The notes: generated by a model not told the origin, from the letters alone. A DNA stretch of 34,364 nucleotides from Flavobacteriales bacterium (GCA_018664745.1 JABJNS010000059.1:1-34364); one strand, 5' to 3'. Counted from the first letter of the stretch, positions 8,100 to 16,749 are shown. Numbers and translations are program-made.

Positions 8100-8588
8100 A
8101 TGAAAAAGTTACTTCTTATATTATTTGTTTTCAGCTCAGTCTTTTGTTTTTCACAAGGAGCTGAAAAAAAAGCAATAGATTGGATACCTTTAGCAAAGGC
8201 TGAAAAATTTGCAAAAAAGTATGATAAAAATATTTTCATTCTGTTTTATCGCCCTGGCTGTGAATATTGTGAGAAAATGAAAAAAACAACACTTTCTGAT
8301 CCTGCAGTAATAAAACTAATCAATGAGAATTTCTTTCCAGTGATGATAAATGGGAAAGATAAAAATCCAATTAAGTATAATGGAAAAGAATATGTAAATG
8401 ATCACCCTGCTGCTGAGGATGCACCATGGAGACATAACTTATTTGTTGAATTAGTTGATCCTATTAAAGGAAATTACTACTGGCCTGATGTTGTTATTAT
8501 AAACGGAAAACATGAGAAACTAACTCAACTTCCAGGCTTTCAGCCCAAGGCACAACTATTACGAAATATCAAACGATATCTAAAATAA
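8100..8588 (+). CDS. Periplasmic thioredoxin-like protein with CEYC motif
   Basis: This 162-residue protein has a signal peptide (MKKLLLILFVFSSVFCFS-QG) and a thioredoxin-like fold with Cys54-Glu-Tyr-Cys57 in 'YRPGCEYCEKMKK'. The position of the cis-proline loop is taken by 'NYYWPDVVIING', and the protein has an inserted 'NGKEYVNDHPAAEDAPWRHN' segment before it. It is a divergent paralogue of the preceding gene, to which it is linked by a 4-bp gap. The presence of two different CxxC thioredoxin-fold proteins suggests one donor and one acceptor, or separate clients, but the sequence does not say which. Transcription ends at the strong hairpin that follows directly. Confidence 0.85.
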   Translation: MKKLLLILFVFSSVFCFSQGAEKKAIDWIPLAKAEKFAKKYDKNIFILFYRPGCEYCEKMKKTTLSDPAVIKLINENFFPVMINGKDKNPIKYNGKEYVNDHPAAEDAPWRHNLFVELVDPIKGNYYWPDVVIINGKHEKLTQLPGFQPKAQLLRNIKRYLK

Positions 8589-8590
8589 AA

Positions 8591-8625
8591 AAAAAGAGTT
8601 GAACTATTGTTCAACTCTTTTTTTT
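8591..8625. terminator. Bidirectional rho-independent terminator
   Basis: A 14-bp perfect stem (AAAAAGAGTTGAAC, 8591-8604, and its complement, 8609-8622) with a 4-nt loop is flanked by A and T runs. It terminates the thioredoxin operon on the plus strand and the convergent tRNA-His on the minus strand. Confidence 0.9.
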
Positions 8626-8630
8626 AAATG

Positions 8631-8705
8631 GGTGACTGATGGGACTCGAACCCACGACCCCCGGCACCACAAACCAGTGCTCTAACCAGCTGAGCTACAA
8701 TCACC
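8631..8705 (-). tRNA. tRNA-His (anticodon GTG)
   Basis: On the minus strand a full cloverleaf folds: acceptor GTGATTG/CAGTCAC with one G-T pair, D-stem GCTC/GAGC, and anticodon loop TTGTGGT holding GTG (8668-8670). The T-arm is GTGGG-TTCGAGT-CCCAT. The extra G at -1 (8705) opposite discriminator C73 (8631) is the identity element of bacterial tRNA-His. The genome carries CAT after the discriminator, so CCA is not encoded and must be added by the CCA-adding enzyme, as is usual in Bacteroidota. The gene stands alone, with its promoter box at 8718-8725. Confidence 0.96.
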
Positions 8706-8717
8706 ATTTAGCGGCTG

Positions 8718-8725
8718 CAAATATA
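8718..8725 (-). promoter_or_regulatory. Promoter -7 box (TATATTTG) of tRNA-His
   Basis: The minus strand reads TATATTTGC, an exact TAnnTTTG match ending 13 bases before the mature tRNA 5' end, a normal spacing for a stable-RNA promoter. Confidence 0.6.
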
Positions 8726-8757
8726 TAATTTTATACTATAATGCCGAATAAACTATA

Positions 8758-8765
8758 TATATTTG
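8758..8765 (+). promoter_or_regulatory. Promoter -7 box (TATATTTG) of the copper ATPase gene
   Basis: This exact TAnnTTTG match ends only 7 bases before ATG 8773, so the transcript would be leaderless or almost so. It is divergent from the tRNA-His promoter about 33 bp away. I see no operator-like dyad that would suggest a CueR- or CopY-type regulator. Confidence 0.5.
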
Positions 8766-8772
8766 TTCCCTC

Positions 8773-10878
8773 ATGGAAAAAGACCAAGGAAAGATAAAAA
8801 TAACGGTAGAAGGAATGACTTGTGCCAACTGTGCTTCTGGCATAAAAAAACACTTAATAAACAAGGGTTTAGATAATGTTAATGTTAATTTTTCTACTGG
8901 TGAAGCAAGCTGTACAATCAATGAAAAACAAACAAAAAATCAAATAGAAAACATTATAAAAAAACTTGGATACACTATTGTATCAGTAAAAAATAATGAT
9001 AAAAAAGGACTTTCAAAAGTGGAAAGGTACTTTTACTTTACTCTATTTTTTACCCTACCTCTTTTCTCACATATGTTCTTCCCAAAAGGTAGTATTATTC
9101 AAAATCCACTTTTACAATTTATGCTTTGTCTACCTGTTTATATTATAGGTATCTCGTATTTTGGAAAAAGCGCTTGGAGTTCAATAAAAACAGGTATTCC
9201 AAATATGGATGTTCTTATCTTTACAGGAAGTTCTGCTGCTTTTTTTTATAGTATTTATGGTTGGCTTATTAATTATGGAACTCCAGCAGTTCACCATTAT
9301 TTATTTTTTGAAACAAGTGCAACTATTATTACTTTAGTACTTCTTGGAAATGTATTAGAACATAAATCTGTAAAAAAAACAACTACTGCTATTGGAGATT
9401 TAACAGCAATACAACAAGTAATCGCTAAAAAAGAGGTTGATGGAAAAATTATAGAGGTTAATTTTGAAGATATTAGAGTAAATGATATACTTGTTATTAA
9501 CTCTGGTGATAAAATTCCAACAGATGGAATTATTATTTCTGGGACATCTTATATAGATGAATCTATGATCACAGGAGAAAGTATTCCTATAGATAAAACA
9601 AAAGGAGATAAAGTTATTGGAGGAACTATTATTACTGATGGAAATCTAAAAATAAAGGCTACTAAAATTGGAGATGACACTCTACTTTCTCAAATAATTG
9701 AATTGGTTAAAAATGCACAAAACAATAAACCTAATATTCAAAAACTAGGTGACCAAGTAAGTGCTGTTTTTGTACCTGTTGTTTTAACTATTTCTTTAGC
9801 TACTTTTTTTATTGGACATTATTTTTTCAATATTGAAATGCAAGATGCTTTCTTAAGATCAATTGCAGTACTTGTAATTTCATGTCCTTGCGCTATGGGA
9901 CTAGCTACTCCTACTGCGGTTATGGTAGGTATTGGTCGTGCAGCAAAGAATGGAATATTAATAAAGGGTGGTGATACTTTAGAAAAACTAGCAAGTATAA
10001 AAAATATCGTTTTTGACAAAACAGGAACCCTCACTACAGGAAAATTTATTGTATCAGAATTTACTGCTTTAAGTGGAGAAGAAAATAATATTAAAAATAT
10101 AATTTATAATATTGAAAAACACAGTTCACACCCTATTGCTAAGTCATTATGCAATGCTTTTAAAGAGAATTATAGTCCACTAAAATTGTCAGGTATTACT
10201 GAAGATAAAGGAAAAAGTATCAGTGCTAAAATTGAGAATAACACCTATACTATTGGCTCATCAAAAATATATTCTTCAGACATACAACATGATTTATTTG
10301 TTTTGAAAAATAATGAACTAATTGCTACACTCAACATAAATGATGAGTTAAAAATAAATACTGATTCAGTTATTTCAACTCTTCATGAAAGAGGATATAT
10401 TACCACCCTTTTAAGTGGAGACAAGAAAGAGAAATGCAATAATATATCTACAAAATTAGGCATAAAAACAACTTTTAGTGAACAATTACCAATAGATAAA
10501 ATTGAAAAGATTGAATCATTAGTAAATGTAAATAAAACTGCAATGGTAGGTGATGGGATAAATGATGCTCCTGCTCTTGCTAAAGCTACTATTGGAATTT
10601 CATTAGGAAATGCGACTGAAATTGCTATTCAATCAGCTGATGTAGTATTGTTAAATAATGAAGACTTAAGCCAATTACCCGAAACTATGCAAATTGGCAA
10701 ACATACTTTACTAACTATAAAACAAAATTTGTTTTGGGCATTTGCTTATAATATTGTTGCTATCCCAATTGCTGTAATGGGCCTATTAAATCCTATGTGG
10801 GGAGCACTATTTATGGCGTTTTCTGATGTTATTGTAATAGGAAATTCAATAAGATTGCGTTACAAGAAAATTTTTTAG
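8773..10878 (+). CDS. copA: Copper-translocating P1B-type ATPase
   Basis: This 701-residue heavy-metal ATPase pumps Cu+ from the cytoplasm. In order it has one N-terminal HMA domain with Met-Thr-Cys17-Ala-Asn-Cys20, an actuator domain with TGES at 267-270, and the membrane metal site Cys371-Pro-Cys373 ('SCPCAMGLATP'). The phosphorylated Asp415 follows in 'DKTGTLT', then 'SSHPIAKSL' (the HP motif of P1B pumps) and GDGIND at 593-598. The Tyr659-Asn660 pair of the Cu+ site is in the second-last helix. In the last helix the usual M-x-x-S-S reads Met681-Ala-Phe-Ser-Asp685, so the second serine of the metal site is aspartate. A single HMA makes it slightly shorter than enterobacterial CopA. No chaperone, regulator or efflux gene lies beside it. 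Cu+ is the best-supported metal because CPC and YN are both present. Confidence 0.92.
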   Translation: MEKDQGKIKITVEGMTCANCASGIKKHLINKGLDNVNVNFSTGEASCTINEKQTKNQIENIIKKLGYTIVSVKNNDKKGLSKVERYFYFTLFFTLPLFSHMFFPKGSIIQNPLLQFMLCLPVYIIGISYFGKSAWSSIKTGIPNMDVLIFTGSSAAFFYSIYGWLINYGTPAVHHYLFFETSATIITLVLLGNVLEHKSVKKTTTAIGDLTAIQQVIAKKEVDGKIIEVNFEDIRVNDILVINSGDKIPTDGIIISGTSYIDESMITGESIPIDKTKGDKVIGGTIITDGNLKIKATKIGDDTLLSQIIELVKNAQNNKPNIQKLGDQVSAVFVPVVLTISLATFFIGHYFFNIEMQDAFLRSIAVLVISCPCAMGLATPTAVMVGIGRAAKNGILIKGGDTLEKLASIKNIVFDKTGTLTTGKFIVSEFTALSGEENNIKNIIYNIEKHSSHPIAKSLCNAFKENYSPLKLSGITEDKGKSISAKIENNTYTIGSSKIYSSDIQHDLFVLKNNELIATLNINDELKINTDSVISTLHERGYITTLLSGDKKEKCNNISTKLGIKTTFSEQLPIDKIEKIESLVNVNKTAMVGDGINDAPALAKATIGISLGNATEIAIQSADVVLLNNEDLSQLPETMQIGKHTLLTIKQNLFWAFAYNIVAIPIAVMGLLNPMWGALFMAFSDVIVIGNSIRLRYKKIF

Positions 10879-10886
10879 TAAATTAG
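10879..10886 (+). promoter_or_regulatory. Weak candidate -7 box (TAAATTAG) for the T9SS cargo gene
   Basis: TAAATTAG has one mismatch to TAnnTTTG, begins at the base after the copA stop codon, and lies 33 bp before ATG 10920. It is plausible because no terminator separates the genes but their functions differ. Confidence 0.3.
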
Positions 10887-10919
10887 CACCCTAAATTTTA
10901 AAACTTAAACTATTTTTTT

Positions 10920-12854
10920 ATGAAAAAAACAACTACTTTTATATCAGCAATACTGATAAGTGCAGGTTTATTTGCACAAGTTAATAATAGTCAAAATTAC
11001 AACAAAAAGCTTCTTAAAGCAAAAAACGACAAAATTACCATGACTGGTGAAGAAGCATTGAGTCACTTAATGGTTAATCCAAACCCAACAACAAGTTCAA
11101 ATACAAAATCAGCCTCATCAAATGAAGTTTTTATTGGCACAACAACATACGATTTACAATCTAATGCAGCAGTACAAAATAGAATAGTACATCATGCTAA
11201 CGGAACTATCTCAGCAGGATGGACAACTAGTCAAGAGTTAAATGTCTCATTTTCTGATAGAGGAACTGGTTACAATTACTTTGATGGAACTTCTTGGGGA
11301 ACAATTCCAACAAATCGTTTAGAAAATTCTAGAGGGGGGTGGCCTTCAATTATAGCTATGGGCTCAGGTAAAGAAGCATCTGTAACTCACAACACTGATA
11401 ATTCCTATATTAATATGACCCATAGATCTGCAGTTGGAACAGGCAACTGGACTGAACAGATTATATCACCAATTGATAGTAATGGAATTTACAGAGATTT
11501 AACTTGGAATAGAACAGCCGTTGGTGGTCTCAATAAAGAAACTTTACACATGGTAGGTATTGCAAATGCAAGTGATACTGTTAATATTATATATGGAATT
11601 CCTAATGCTTTACTATACTACCGCTCACAAGATGAAGGTGTAACCTGGGATATTAAAGATATGCAATTACCAACACTTGATAGTGCTAATTTTAATAGAT
11701 TTAGTGGAGATTCATATTCTCTTACAGCACAAGGAGAAACAGTAGTTCTGGCTTACTTTAATGACTGGGGAGACTCTTTTATTATAAAATCAACTGATAA
11801 TGGAACAACTTGGACTAAAACTATTTTCCTAGATTTTCCAGTTGACAAATACACTATCGATTCGGGATTAGATTTAGATAATGACGATACGCTTGACAAT
11901 GTCTATTCAACAGATAACTATGGAACAGTAATATTAGACCCTAGCGGAGAAGCTCATGTTTTTTATGGAATTATGATGTATTTAGATGATGATTTAACTG
12001 ATGCTTCTTCTTCATGGTTCCCAGGTGTAAATGGAATTGCTTACTGGAATGAAAGTATGGGGCCAGATCTTACTCCTGCTACAGTACAAGACACTTCTTT
12101 GTGGTATTCTGACATGATGAATAATAACATAATAGCAGAAGCACCAGATTTAGATGGAGATGGTCAAGTTGCAGGAGTTGATTCTTCTGGAGGATATGCT
12201 CTTTACTATAGTTCAAGAGCTTCAATGCCAAATGCAGGATTATCCGCTAATGGTGACATTTACCTTTCTTTCTCAGCTTATACAGAAAATGCTGATAATG
12301 GCACTCAAGTATACAGACACCTTTATGTAACGAAATCAAGTGATGGAGGATCAACATGGGAAATACCAGTAGATATAACTCCAAATGTAGTTTGGAGTGG
12401 AATGAAAGAATGTGTGTTTGGTTCTATGGCACCAACAGTTGATGATAAACTTAGAATTGTGTATCAAATGGATAATGAACCAGGGTTAATAGTTAGAGGT
12501 GATGAGGATTTTGTAGAGTCTAATGATATTGTATATTTAGAGATTGATACTGCTGGCTTATTTGATGGAACGACTTCTATTTCAGAAAATAATAAAATAA
12601 TAACTAATTTATCAGTATTCCCTAACCCAGCTAATGAACTTACTACCTTAGCTATATCATTAGAAAGAACTAAACAAGTGAAAATTACAATTGTTGATCT
12701 ATTAGGAAAAGAAATTACAACACAAGAAAAAGTAATGTCCTCAGGAATGACTACAGAAACAATTGATGTTTCTGACTATCAGAATGGAATTTACTTTATT
12801 AACTTACAAGTAGGTACTCAAGTAACTACTAAGAAATTAGTAATTACTAAGTAA
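10920..12854 (+). CDS. Secreted T9SS type A sorting-domain protein with BNR/Asp-box repeats
   Basis: This 644-residue exported protein has a signal peptide (MKKTTTFISAILISAGLFA-Q). Three Asp boxes of the S-x-D-x-G-x-T-W type lie at residues 236-243, 291-298 and 473-480, typical of sialidase-like beta-propellers. Two DxDxDG-like acidic loops at 318-323 and 410-415 probably bind calcium. The C-terminal 75-80 residues, beginning near 'NLSVFPNPANE' and ending '(K)KLVITK', are a type A T9SS sorting domain. The protein should therefore cross the outer membrane through the type IX system and be anchored at the surface or released. Catalytic sialidase residues (arginine triad, FRIP) are not evident, so an enzymatic role is uncertain and a binding or adhesion propeller is equally possible. 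The gene is monocistronic, ending in a strong terminator. Confidence 0.87.
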   Translation: MKKTTTFISAILISAGLFAQVNNSQNYNKKLLKAKNDKITMTGEEALSHLMVNPNPTTSSNTKSASSNEVFIGTTTYDLQSNAAVQNRIVHHANGTISAGWTTSQELNVSFSDRGTGYNYFDGTSWGTIPTNRLENSRGGWPSIIAMGSGKEASVTHNTDNSYINMTHRSAVGTGNWTEQIISPIDSNGIYRDLTWNRTAVGGLNKETLHMVGIANASDTVNIIYGIPNALLYYRSQDEGVTWDIKDMQLPTLDSANFNRFSGDSYSLTAQGETVVLAYFNDWGDSFIIKSTDNGTTWTKTIFLDFPVDKYTIDSGLDLDNDDTLDNVYSTDNYGTVILDPSGEAHVFYGIMMYLDDDLTDASSSWFPGVNGIAYWNESMGPDLTPATVQDTSLWYSDMMNNNIIAEAPDLDGDGQVAGVDSSGGYALYYSSRASMPNAGLSANGDIYLSFSAYTENADNGTQVYRHLYVTKSSDGGSTWEIPVDITPNVVWSGMKECVFGSMAPTVDDKLRIVYQMDNEPGLIVRGDEDFVESNDIVYLEIDTAGLFDGTTSISENNKIITNLSVFPNPANELTTLAISLERTKQVKITIVDLLGKEITTQEKVMSSGMTTETIDVSDYQNGIYFINLQVGTQVTTKKLVITK

Positions 12855-12873
12855 GACGTACTGGTACGAAAAG

Positions 12874-12905
12874 AAAAAAAGCCGAGCAATTGCTCGGCTT
12901 TTTTT
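12874..12905. terminator. Bidirectional rho-independent terminator
   Basis: The palindrome GCCGAGCAAT/TGCTCGGC core (12881-12898) is flanked by seven A and seven T residues. It serves the T9SS cargo gene on the plus strand and bshB1 on the minus strand. Confidence 0.92.
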
Positions 12906-12924
12906 ATTCTATTTTAAAAGACTA

Positions 12925-13626
12925 CTACTTAATATCCAATAAATAATCAACCTTTGGTATTTGATGTGCTAAGAACCCTTCAGCATATTCACAATTAGCT
13001 TGCCTACCTAAATCTTTAGCTCTGTAGGTAACACTATCCAAAAACCCCATTGAAGAAATAATAGTTTCACTTTCATTACTTTCAGGATTAAAAAACTGAG
13101 TACTATATGCTTTTACAGCATTTAACTTCTCCCCCATTTCTTCAGAAATATCTACTACTACATCTGGAGTAAGATTATTAAACTGTATATAATGATAAAT
13201 TGCCCTTGGTCTCCATACTTTCTGGTTTGTTTCTATCTTTTCAAGTCCTGATAAAAAACAAGCGTCAACTGAAATTTCTGAGCCTCTCCCATGATCTGGA
13301 TGACGATCAGATACTGCATTTGTAATTACAATTTCAGGTTGATATTTTCTAATTTTTTCAATTATAGCTAATTTATGAGCTTCATCATCTTTAAAAAAAC
13401 CATCTTTAAAATTCATATTTTCACGAACTGCAACTCCCATTATTTCAGTAGCTTTTTTGGTTTCAGCAGTTCTGATTTCAGCAGTACCTCTTGTACCCAA
13501 CTCTCCTCTTGTCAAGTCAATAATTCCAACTTTTTTTCCAGCCTTAACTTCTTTAATTACAGTACCCCCGCAACCGAGTTCTACATCATCAGGATGAGCT
13601 CCAAAAACTAAAATATCTAATTTCAT
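12925..13626 (-). CDS. bshB1: Bacillithiol biosynthesis deacetylase BshB1
   Basis: This 233-residue zinc-dependent LmbE/PIG-L-family deacetylase removes acetate from GlcNAc-malate, the second step of bacillithiol synthesis. The metal-binding motif Ala10-His-Pro-Asp-Asp14 and the second histidine in 'SDRHPDHGR' (His112) are present, as are 'DLTRGELGTRGT' and 'ENMNFKDGFF', which are characteristic of BshB1 rather than other LmbE proteins. Length is normal. Its ATG overlaps the TAA stop of ccsBA by one base (TAATG), so translation is likely coupled and the two share one transcript. Bacillithiol is the low-molecular-weight thiol of many Bacteroidota and Firmicutes. The other genes (bshA, bshC) are not in the window. 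Confidence 0.95.
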   Translation of the reverse strand: MKLDILVFGAHPDDVELGCGGTVIKEVKAGKKVGIIDLTRGELGTRGTAEIRTAETKKATEIMGVAVRENMNFKDGFFKDDEAHKLAIIEKIRKYQPEIVITNAVSDRHPDHGRGSEISVDACFLSGLEKIETNQKVWRPRAIYHYIQFNNLTPDVVVDISEEMGEKLNAVKAYSTQFFNPESNESETIISSMGFLDSVTYRAKDLGRQANCEYAEGFLAHQIPKVDYLLDIK

Positions 13627-16600
13627 TAGTAGTTCTTTTTGTATTTAAACCTTGCTACAATAGAGGTAATAATAGTAATTGCTACCAAATAATACACAAA
13701 TGAAGGAATTGGCATAGGATCACCAGCTGCATAAGAATGTAAACCTGACAGATAATAATTAACACCAAAGTAAGTCATAATAATTGCCCAAATTGCAACT
13801 AAAGAAGCAACATTAAAAATATATTTCCCTTTTAAAGGAGGAATGAAACGCATATGTAATACAAAAGCATAAATCAATACACTTACTAATGCCCATGTCT
13901 CTTTAGGGTCCCAACCCCAATACCTTCCCCAAGATTCATTAGCCCAAACTCCTCCTAAGAAAGTACCGATTGTTAGCATAAATAAGCCAACTTCTAAAGT
14001 CTTTTCATTAATCAATGTTAATTCAGTAAGTGTATCCTTTAATTTTGCTTTGTTATTTTTAGATGTAAAAATAATTAACCATAAGGAAATGAATCCAAGA
14101 ATTGCACCTAAAGCTAAAAACCCATAACTAGCAACAATTATAGCCACATGTATCATCAACCAATAAGATTTTAAAACAGGAACTAAATTTGTAATTTCAG
14201 GATCTAGCCAATTTAAATGGGCTACCATCAACAACATAGCTGAAACAATAGCAGTAGCAGCCAAAGTAAGCAATGATCGCTTACTAAAAATTAATCCTGA
14301 AAGAATAACAGACCAAGCAATATAAATCATTGATTCATACCCATTACTCCATGGTGCATGACCAGAAATAATCCACCTCATAATTAAACCAGAAGTATGT
14401 GCTAAAAATCCTATAATAATTAACCACTTAAAAGTTGTAATTAGGATACGGATAAATTTTGTATTTTTAAACAACTGGATAATTAATAAACTAAGTAAGA
14501 TTAATCCTATTATAGAATAAAACATAAAGAGATTAGAGAATATACCTAGCTTATTATAGCTTATCTCCATTTTAATATTAGATTTAGAAGGCATAATATT
14601 AGCACCATACCTATTTTGGAATCTACTAATATAGCCTACTATTGTATCAGCAGTAGCCCAATTATCATCTTGCAAAGCACTTGTAACTGCTCTAAAGTAC
14701 ATAGGCATAATATTAGCCACAAACAAAGAATCATTTTCAGAGAATTTAGTATGCTCTGTATAAGCAAGCCAAGTATTATTAGAATCATTTTCTAGCGGAA
14801 AAAATCTAAAAATACCACCACTAAAAACTGTAAAGCAAATATTTATTCTTTCATCAACCTTAATTATACCTTTCTCATACTCTGATCGTTTAGCGGGTAA
14901 TTTAGCATACGCATCTTCAACCAAAGTTGCCAAAAGATAATGTCCATTTTCTCCAAAAAAACTATTAAATGAAGTTCTAATATATTTTGATTTTAAATCA
15001 GTATTACCAAGTAATGTTCTAATTTTTGGATGAGATACTTTTATAATACTATCTTTACTCCAAGCAACAGGATTATTCATCATTCCAACTATTACTTGTG
15101 TTGCAGACAAATCATTAAACCTATCCTTACCATAAATCTTTCTTAAAAACTCAGAACATAAAGTGTGTGCTGGTTTTAATCTCCCTCCATTATCTTGCAC
15201 AACTAAACTTTCAAATCGTGCAGCATGATTTGCATCAATTATATCATTAGCTTGAATTGAAACTGAAAATAGCATTGGAAATAAAAGTATAGTAGCTGTA
15301 TTCTTTAGTTTCTTTAATTTTTGGGTTAAGCTATTGAATCGAGTTTTTTTAGTAAGAAAGACAAGTAACATTCCTATAGTCATTAATGCATACCCTATAT
15401 AAGTTATGTATGTACCCCACCAATCATGATTTACAGACAGTATCGTTCCTTTTTCATCCTTATCATAAGACGATTGAAATAAACGAAATCCACTATGTTG
15501 CAATACATTATTCATAAAAATTCTATGTTCAGTCTCAGTGTCATTTTCTAAAATACTTATTTCTGCAGCATAGGATGAAGGACTCATAGACCCTGCATAT
15601 CTATCCAACTGAAAATCACGCAATTTCACATAAAAAGGAACCGTATAATACTTTGAGCCATATGATAATTTAAAGTTCAAATTATCCATTGCAAATACTT
15701 CATCATCTCCTTGATATCCTTTTCCGCCATAAAGTGTAATTAGCTTATGCATCCCATTTGTAAACACTTTTATGATTAAAGCATCCTCCGCACCATCATT
15801 CATAACATTAGAAGTACTAACAGGTAGCATCTTAGCATTTCTTAACACTTCTTTCAACACAAAATTTAATCCATTAGCAGTATGCAATGTTCTTCTATAC
15901 ATATTAAAATCAGTTAATTCGCTATACTGATTAGTAGCACGCGTATCCATACTCATAGATTCAACTGAATAAGGGGAATTACATATAATCAAATCAGAAT
16001 CAGAACTTAGATTTATAGCTCCCTCCAAAGGATTATTAAAAGTAAATACCTCCCCTTTAATTACTCTTTGTTCCTTATCATTTAAGTATTCTGACTGCAT
16101 ACCATTATCACCAGGAACAACAATATGTAACATAGTAGTACCTCCTGAAACATTCGTAAATAAAGAATCCTTAACATTAGGTAAAAATTCTACACCTTCA
16201 ACTTTAATATCATTATCCTTAAAATCCAATTTCAAAGAAAAATCACTATTAGTTATTCCTGATAAAAATAATTTCTCAGTATGATTGAGTTGATGTACTT
16301 TATCATTAATATGAATTTGTAAAAAAGTATCATCCGAAATAAACTGATTAGTACTTTCCCCTTCTCGAATATGCATCATCCCTTCATAAGAAATGTAACG
16401 AGTAATCCCTGCTCCTATTAAAATGAGAATAAAAGATAAGTGAAAAGTAAGTGAAGCAATCTTTTCTAAGCGAAATAATTTATACTTAATTACATTATTT
16501 ACTAGATTATATGTTAGTAAAGCCAATATCATTTCGAACCACCAAGAGTTATAAATTAATGCCTTTGCTGAAGTTCTTCCAAAATCATTTTCAATAAATG

Positions 16601-16688
16601 TAGCATAGCCAATTGAAAAAGCAAATAATAAAATGAGTATACTCATTAATTGCATAGAAGAAAGAAACTTTATTATCCTATTTATCAT
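13626..16688 (-). CDS. ccsBA: CcsB-CcsA fusion, system II cytochrome c synthase
   Basis: This 1020-residue inner-membrane protein attaches haem to apocytochromes c on the periplasmic side. The N-terminal ResB/CcsB-like part (about 1-450) has three early membrane helices, a large periplasmic domain with 'YEGMMHIREGESTNQF' and 'LQHSGFRLFQSSYDKDEKGT', and a fourth helix. A second periplasmic segment (about 480-690) begins 'DNGGRLKPAHTL', as in bacteroidal and epsilonproteobacterial fusions. The CcsA part (about 700-1020) has conserved histidines near residues 764, 774, 845 and 942 and the tryptophan-rich haem-binding WWD motif 'WGRYWGWDPKETWAL' near 915-930. Fusion length fits homologues. It heads a two-gene operon with bshB1 and has a TAATTTTG promoter box upstream. 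Confidence 0.94.
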   Translation of the reverse strand: MINRIIKFLSSMQLMSILILLFAFSIGYATFIENDFGRTSAKALIYNSWWFEMILALLTYNLVNNVIKYKLFRLEKIASLTFHLSFILILIGAGITRYISYEGMMHIREGESTNQFISDDTFLQIHINDKVHQLNHTEKLFLSGITNSDFSLKLDFKDNDIKVEGVEFLPNVKDSLFTNVSGGTTMLHIVVPGDNGMQSEYLNDKEQRVIKGEVFTFNNPLEGAINLSSDSDLIICNSPYSVESMSMDTRATNQYSELTDFNMYRRTLHTANGLNFVLKEVLRNAKMLPVSTSNVMNDGAEDALIIKVFTNGMHKLITLYGGKGYQGDDEVFAMDNLNFKLSYGSKYYTVPFYVKLRDFQLDRYAGSMSPSSYAAEISILENDTETEHRIFMNNVLQHSGFRLFQSSYDKDEKGTILSVNHDWWGTYITYIGYALMTIGMLLVFLTKKTRFNSLTQKLKKLKNTATILLFPMLFSVSIQANDIIDANHAARFESLVVQDNGGRLKPAHTLCSEFLRKIYGKDRFNDLSATQVIVGMMNNPVAWSKDSIIKVSHPKIRTLLGNTDLKSKYIRTSFNSFFGENGHYLLATLVEDAYAKLPAKRSEYEKGIIKVDERINICFTVFSGGIFRFFPLENDSNNTWLAYTEHTKFSENDSLFVANIMPMYFRAVTSALQDDNWATADTIVGYISRFQNRYGANIMPSKSNIKMEISYNKLGIFSNLFMFYSIIGLILLSLLIIQLFKNTKFIRILITTFKWLIIIGFLAHTSGLIMRWIISGHAPWSNGYESMIYIAWSVILSGLIFSKRSLLTLAATAIVSAMLLMVAHLNWLDPEITNLVPVLKSYWLMIHVAIIVASYGFLALGAILGFISLWLIIFTSKNNKAKLKDTLTELTLINEKTLEVGLFMLTIGTFLGGVWANESWGRYWGWDPKETWALVSVLIYAFVLHMRFIPPLKGKYIFNVASLVAIWAIIMTYFGVNYYLSGLHSYAAGDPMPIPSFVYYLVAITIITSIVARFKYKKNY

Positions 16689-16705
16689 ATCTGAAATTTA
16701 TGTGG

Positions 16706-16713
16706 CAAAATTA
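16706..16713 (-). promoter_or_regulatory. Promoter -7 box (TAATTTTG) of ccsBA
   Basis: The minus strand reads TAATTTTGCC, an exact TAnnTTTG match, 17 bp before the ccsBA start. It forms a compact divergent promoter region with the box at 16725-16732. Confidence 0.6.
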
Positions 16714-16724
16714 CGAATTATTAT

Positions 16725-16732
16725 TAAGTTTG
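16725..16732 (+). promoter_or_regulatory. Promoter -7 box (TAAGTTTG) of the DUF2520-UbiA-Maf operon
   Basis: An exact TAnnTTTG match ending 17 bp before ATG 16750. The two divergent -7 boxes are only about 11 bp apart, so the two transcription units may compete for polymerase. Confidence 0.55.
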
Positions 16733-16749
16733 TGTTTAAATTATTTTAA

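Noticed and set aside
8773..10878. Copper-resistance island
   Set aside because: Only the ATPase is present; no CopZ, regulator, CusABC or multicopper oxidase is adjacent.
12857..12868. CGTAC-TG-GTACG inverted repeat after the T9SS cargo gene
   Set aside because: The stem is 5 bp with a 2-nt loop, too tight for a stable hairpin, and a strong terminator lies just downstream.
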